From Mesorhizobium sp. (GTDB lineage Bacteria > Pseudomonadota > Alphaproteobacteria > Rhizobiales > Rhizobiaceae), in the NCBI GenBank assembly GCA_030698645.1, contig JAUYMV010000704.1, positions 1-5,473 of the forward strand: DNA of 5,473 nt, read 5' to 3'. The notes beneath the pieces are model-generated. The model saw nothing but the letters and a program-made list of their open reading frames with translations, searched no databases and was not told where the DNA came from. Position numbers and translations under genes: made by a program. Below are positions 4,018-5,473 of this stretch, one piece after another; position 1 is the first letter of the stretch; each line of letters begins with the position of its first letter.

Positions 4018-5473
4018 TGCGGATCGTCATCGACGGCCAGATCCTGCAGTCTCCGGGACTTAACGGCGAATCGTTCGAGCATCTCTCGAAGATGCTCGTC
4101 GAACTTGCCGATGAATGGAGGACGCATGAGGTCTTCCTCATCCTCGGCGGGCGCGCGAGCGCCCGAACAGCCAGGATACGCGCGGATTTCAGCCGCGTCC
4201 TGCCCGCACCGAACATCCGCTCCTGGTACGGCGTCGAGCCGTTCGACCCAAGGCCGCTGGGAGGGACATGGCAGCACCGCTCCGCGCAACTGATCCGCGA
4301 GGGACTTCTGGCGAGCCTCGATCCGGACGTGGTCGTCGTGCCGCTGTCGACGGCGTTCACCGCGCTTGAGGGCGTCTTCAGCAATGGCCTGCTGCACGAT
4401 CACCCGACCCTGGTCTTCGTCCATGACGCCCAGGCGGCGGAGACCGGGCAGTTCGTCGCCGAGCCCGGCGCGGCGGCGCGCGCCGGGGCGCTGGACGGGC
4501 CGGGCCCGTCGACGACAATCCCGGCGCAATCTCCGGAGGTGTTGCGCGCCAGGCTCGCGGCCGCGATCGACAGCGTTCAACCCCGCGCGCCAAAATCCGC
4601 CGCGGCAAGCCGACCGCGTCTCGCCTTCGTCTCACCGCTGCCACCCGAACGCAGCGGGATCAGCTTCTACAGCGCGGAGCTGCTGCCGGCGCTCGCCTCC
4701 CACTACGAGATCGACCTCGTCGTCGACCAGCGGCGCGTGGCGCCGGGGGCGTGGCGGGACGGCATGCGGGTGCGCGACGCGAAGTGGTTTTCCGCCAATG
4801 CGCGCAGCTACGACCGGATCCTCTACCAGTTCGGAAATTCCGGATACCACAGGCATATGTTCGCGCTGCTCGAGGCGCATCCCGGAGTGGTCGTGCTGCA
4901 CGATTTCTTCCTGTCGGGCATCGTATCGAGGATGGATCGCCCGTGGGTGGCGGCGCCCGGCTTCTGGCTGGAGGAGCTCCACGCGTCGCATGGCTACGCG
5001 GCCGCCGCGGAATGCCTTCTCTCCAAACATGCCGAAGACGTCATCTGGACATATCCCTGCAGCGGGAGCGTGCAGGAAAACGCGACTGGCGTGATCGTGC
5101 ACTCCGAGAGCACGCGATCGCTGGCGCGCCACTGGCACGGCGCGGAAGCCTGGCGCCGGATGGCGGTCGTCCCGCACATGCGCGCGGCGCAGGATGGATT
5201 TAGCCGCGACGAGGCGCGGCGCGCGCTCGGCTTCGGCGCGGACGATTTCGTGGTCTGCAGTTTCGGCGTGCTCGGGACGACCAAGCTCAACCACCGGCTC
5301 CTCGACGCGTGGCTGAGCTCGCCGCTGGCTCGCGACGCGGCCTGCAAGCTGGTCTTCGCGGGCGCGAACGAAAGGAGCGCTTACGGACGCGATATCGCCG
5401 ATCGGGCAAAGGCCAGCGGCGGCGGCATCCAGGTGACAGGCTGGCTGGACGAGGAACGATACCAGCAATATCT
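4017..5473 (+). CDS. Large GT-B glycosyltransferase, N-terminal part (runs off right edge)
   Basis: ATG 4017 shares its A with the acyltransferase stop (TGATG), and the frame is open to the end of the window: 485 residues with no stop. Residues 1-142 resemble the N-terminal Rossmann half of a GT4-like unit: M-R-I-V-I-D-G-Q at the start, H-E-V-F-L-I-L-G-G-R, S-A-Q-L-I-R-E-G-L-L-A-S-L-D-P-D-V-V-V-V, and T-L-V-F-V-H-D at 131-137. Residues about 143-199 are an Ala/Pro/Gly-rich linker. From about 200 a second unit begins with P-R-L-A-F-V-S-P-L-P-P-E-R-S-G and continues through L-H-D-F-F-L-S-G-I (294-302), S-H-G-Y (324-327), V-I-V-H-S-E-S (359-365), and C-S-F-G-V-L-G-T-T-K-L-N (414-425), which is the entry to the C-terminal nucleotide-sugar domain. 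This pattern is typical of multi-domain glycosyltransferases of polysaccharide loci. The donor-binding E-x7-E region lies beyond the window. Co-transcription with the acyltransferase is near certain from the one-base overlap. Sugar and acceptor are unknown. Confidence 0.88.
   Translation, partial: MRIVIDGQILQSPGLNGESFEHLSKMLVELADEWRTHEVFLILGGRASARTARIRADFSRVLPAPNIRSWYGVEPFDPRPLGGTWQHRSAQLIREGLLASLDPDVVVVPLSTAFTALEGVFSNGLLHDHPTLVFVHDAQAAETGQFVAEPGAAARAGALDGPGPSTTIPAQSPEVLRARLAAAIDSVQPRAPKSAAASRPRLAFVSPLPPERSGISFYSAELLPALASHYEIDLVVDQRRVAPGAWRDGMRVRDAKWFSANARSYDRILYQFGNSGYHRHMFALLEAHPGVVVLHDFFLSGIVSRMDRPWVAAPGFWLEELHASHGYAAAAECLLSKHAEDVIWTYPCSGSVQENATGVIVHSESTRSLARHWHGAEAWRRMAVVPHMRAAQDGFSRDEARRALGFGADDFVVCSFGVLGTTKLNHRLLDAWLSSPLARDAACKLVFAGANERSAYGRDIADRAKASGGGIQVTGWLDEERYQQY
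4464..4510 (+). repeat. Two adjacent GC hairpins inside the glycosyltransferase linker
   Basis: First hairpin: CCCGGCGCG (4464-4472) pairs perfectly with CGCGCCGGG (4479-4487) around a 6-base loop. Second: GACGGGC (4494-4500) pairs with GCCCGTC (4504-4510) around CGG. Both lie in codons for the low-complexity linker between the two GT units. They have no T tract and sit mid-gene, so they are not a terminator. Such stems do arise by chance in G/C-only stretches. Confidence 0.4.

Noticed and set aside
3804..5468. Two long minus-strand open frames (3804-4580 and 4632-5468)
   Set aside because: Both are antisense to the acyltransferase and the glycosyltransferase and show no recognisable protein features. 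The plus-strand frame from 4017 has clear glycosyltransferase motifs throughout.

Overview
This is a GC-rich window (roughly two-thirds G+C by eye), densely coding. It has the look of an alphaproteobacterium, probably of the Rhizobiales. The evidence is the codon use, an acyltransferase with the KEEL / HNSG / YPGVITVEILP pattern I associate with that order, a NodE-like ketosynthase, and a multi-domain glycosyltransferase type common in rhizobial and Methylobacterium-like polysaccharide loci. The organism call is inference; there is no RNA gene or other taxonomic marker.

Layout. (1) Positions 1-250, plus strand: the 3' end of a gene entering from the left, probably a glycosyltransferase. (2) 257-301, plus: a possible 14-codon leader frame that overlaps the next start by ATGA. 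(3) 298-696, plus: a small membrane protein of unknown function. (4) 3022 down to 706, minus: a compact three-gene operon in the order acyl carrier protein, beta-ketoacyl-ACP synthase, MaoC-type double-hotdog dehydratase. It ends 9 bp from the small membrane protein gene, facing it. (5) 3023-3204: the divergent intergenic region, with an 8-bp inverted repeat that could be a shared operator. (6) 3205-4017, plus: a PlsC-type acyltransferase. (7) 4017 to beyond the right edge, plus: a large glycosyltransferase overlapping the acyltransferase by one base. It has no stop codon in the window, so a stop-to-stop search would miss it.

How the parts may work together (inference). The minus operon has a dedicated carrier, a condensing enzyme and a dehydratase, so it can run part of a fatty-acid elongation cycle. 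No ketoreductase or enoyl reductase is visible, so those steps would use housekeeping enzymes or lie elsewhere. The divergent operon pairs an acyltransferase with a glycosyltransferase, and another probable glycosyltransferase lies to the left. The simplest reading is a locus that makes a special acyl chain and puts it on a glycan or glycolipid. This resembles NodF/NodE/NodA in Nod-factor synthesis and the AcpXL/FabF/LpxXL system for very-long-chain acylation of lipid A, but it matches neither gene set.

Unusual details: an I-Q-S-A-D phosphopantetheine site in the ACP, FPPGTR in place of FPEGTR in the acyltransferase, and a glycosyltransferase whose first GT unit seems to be only an N-terminal half joined by a low-complexity linker to a second unit. 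I see no mobile elements, CRISPR arrays, tRNA or rRNA genes.
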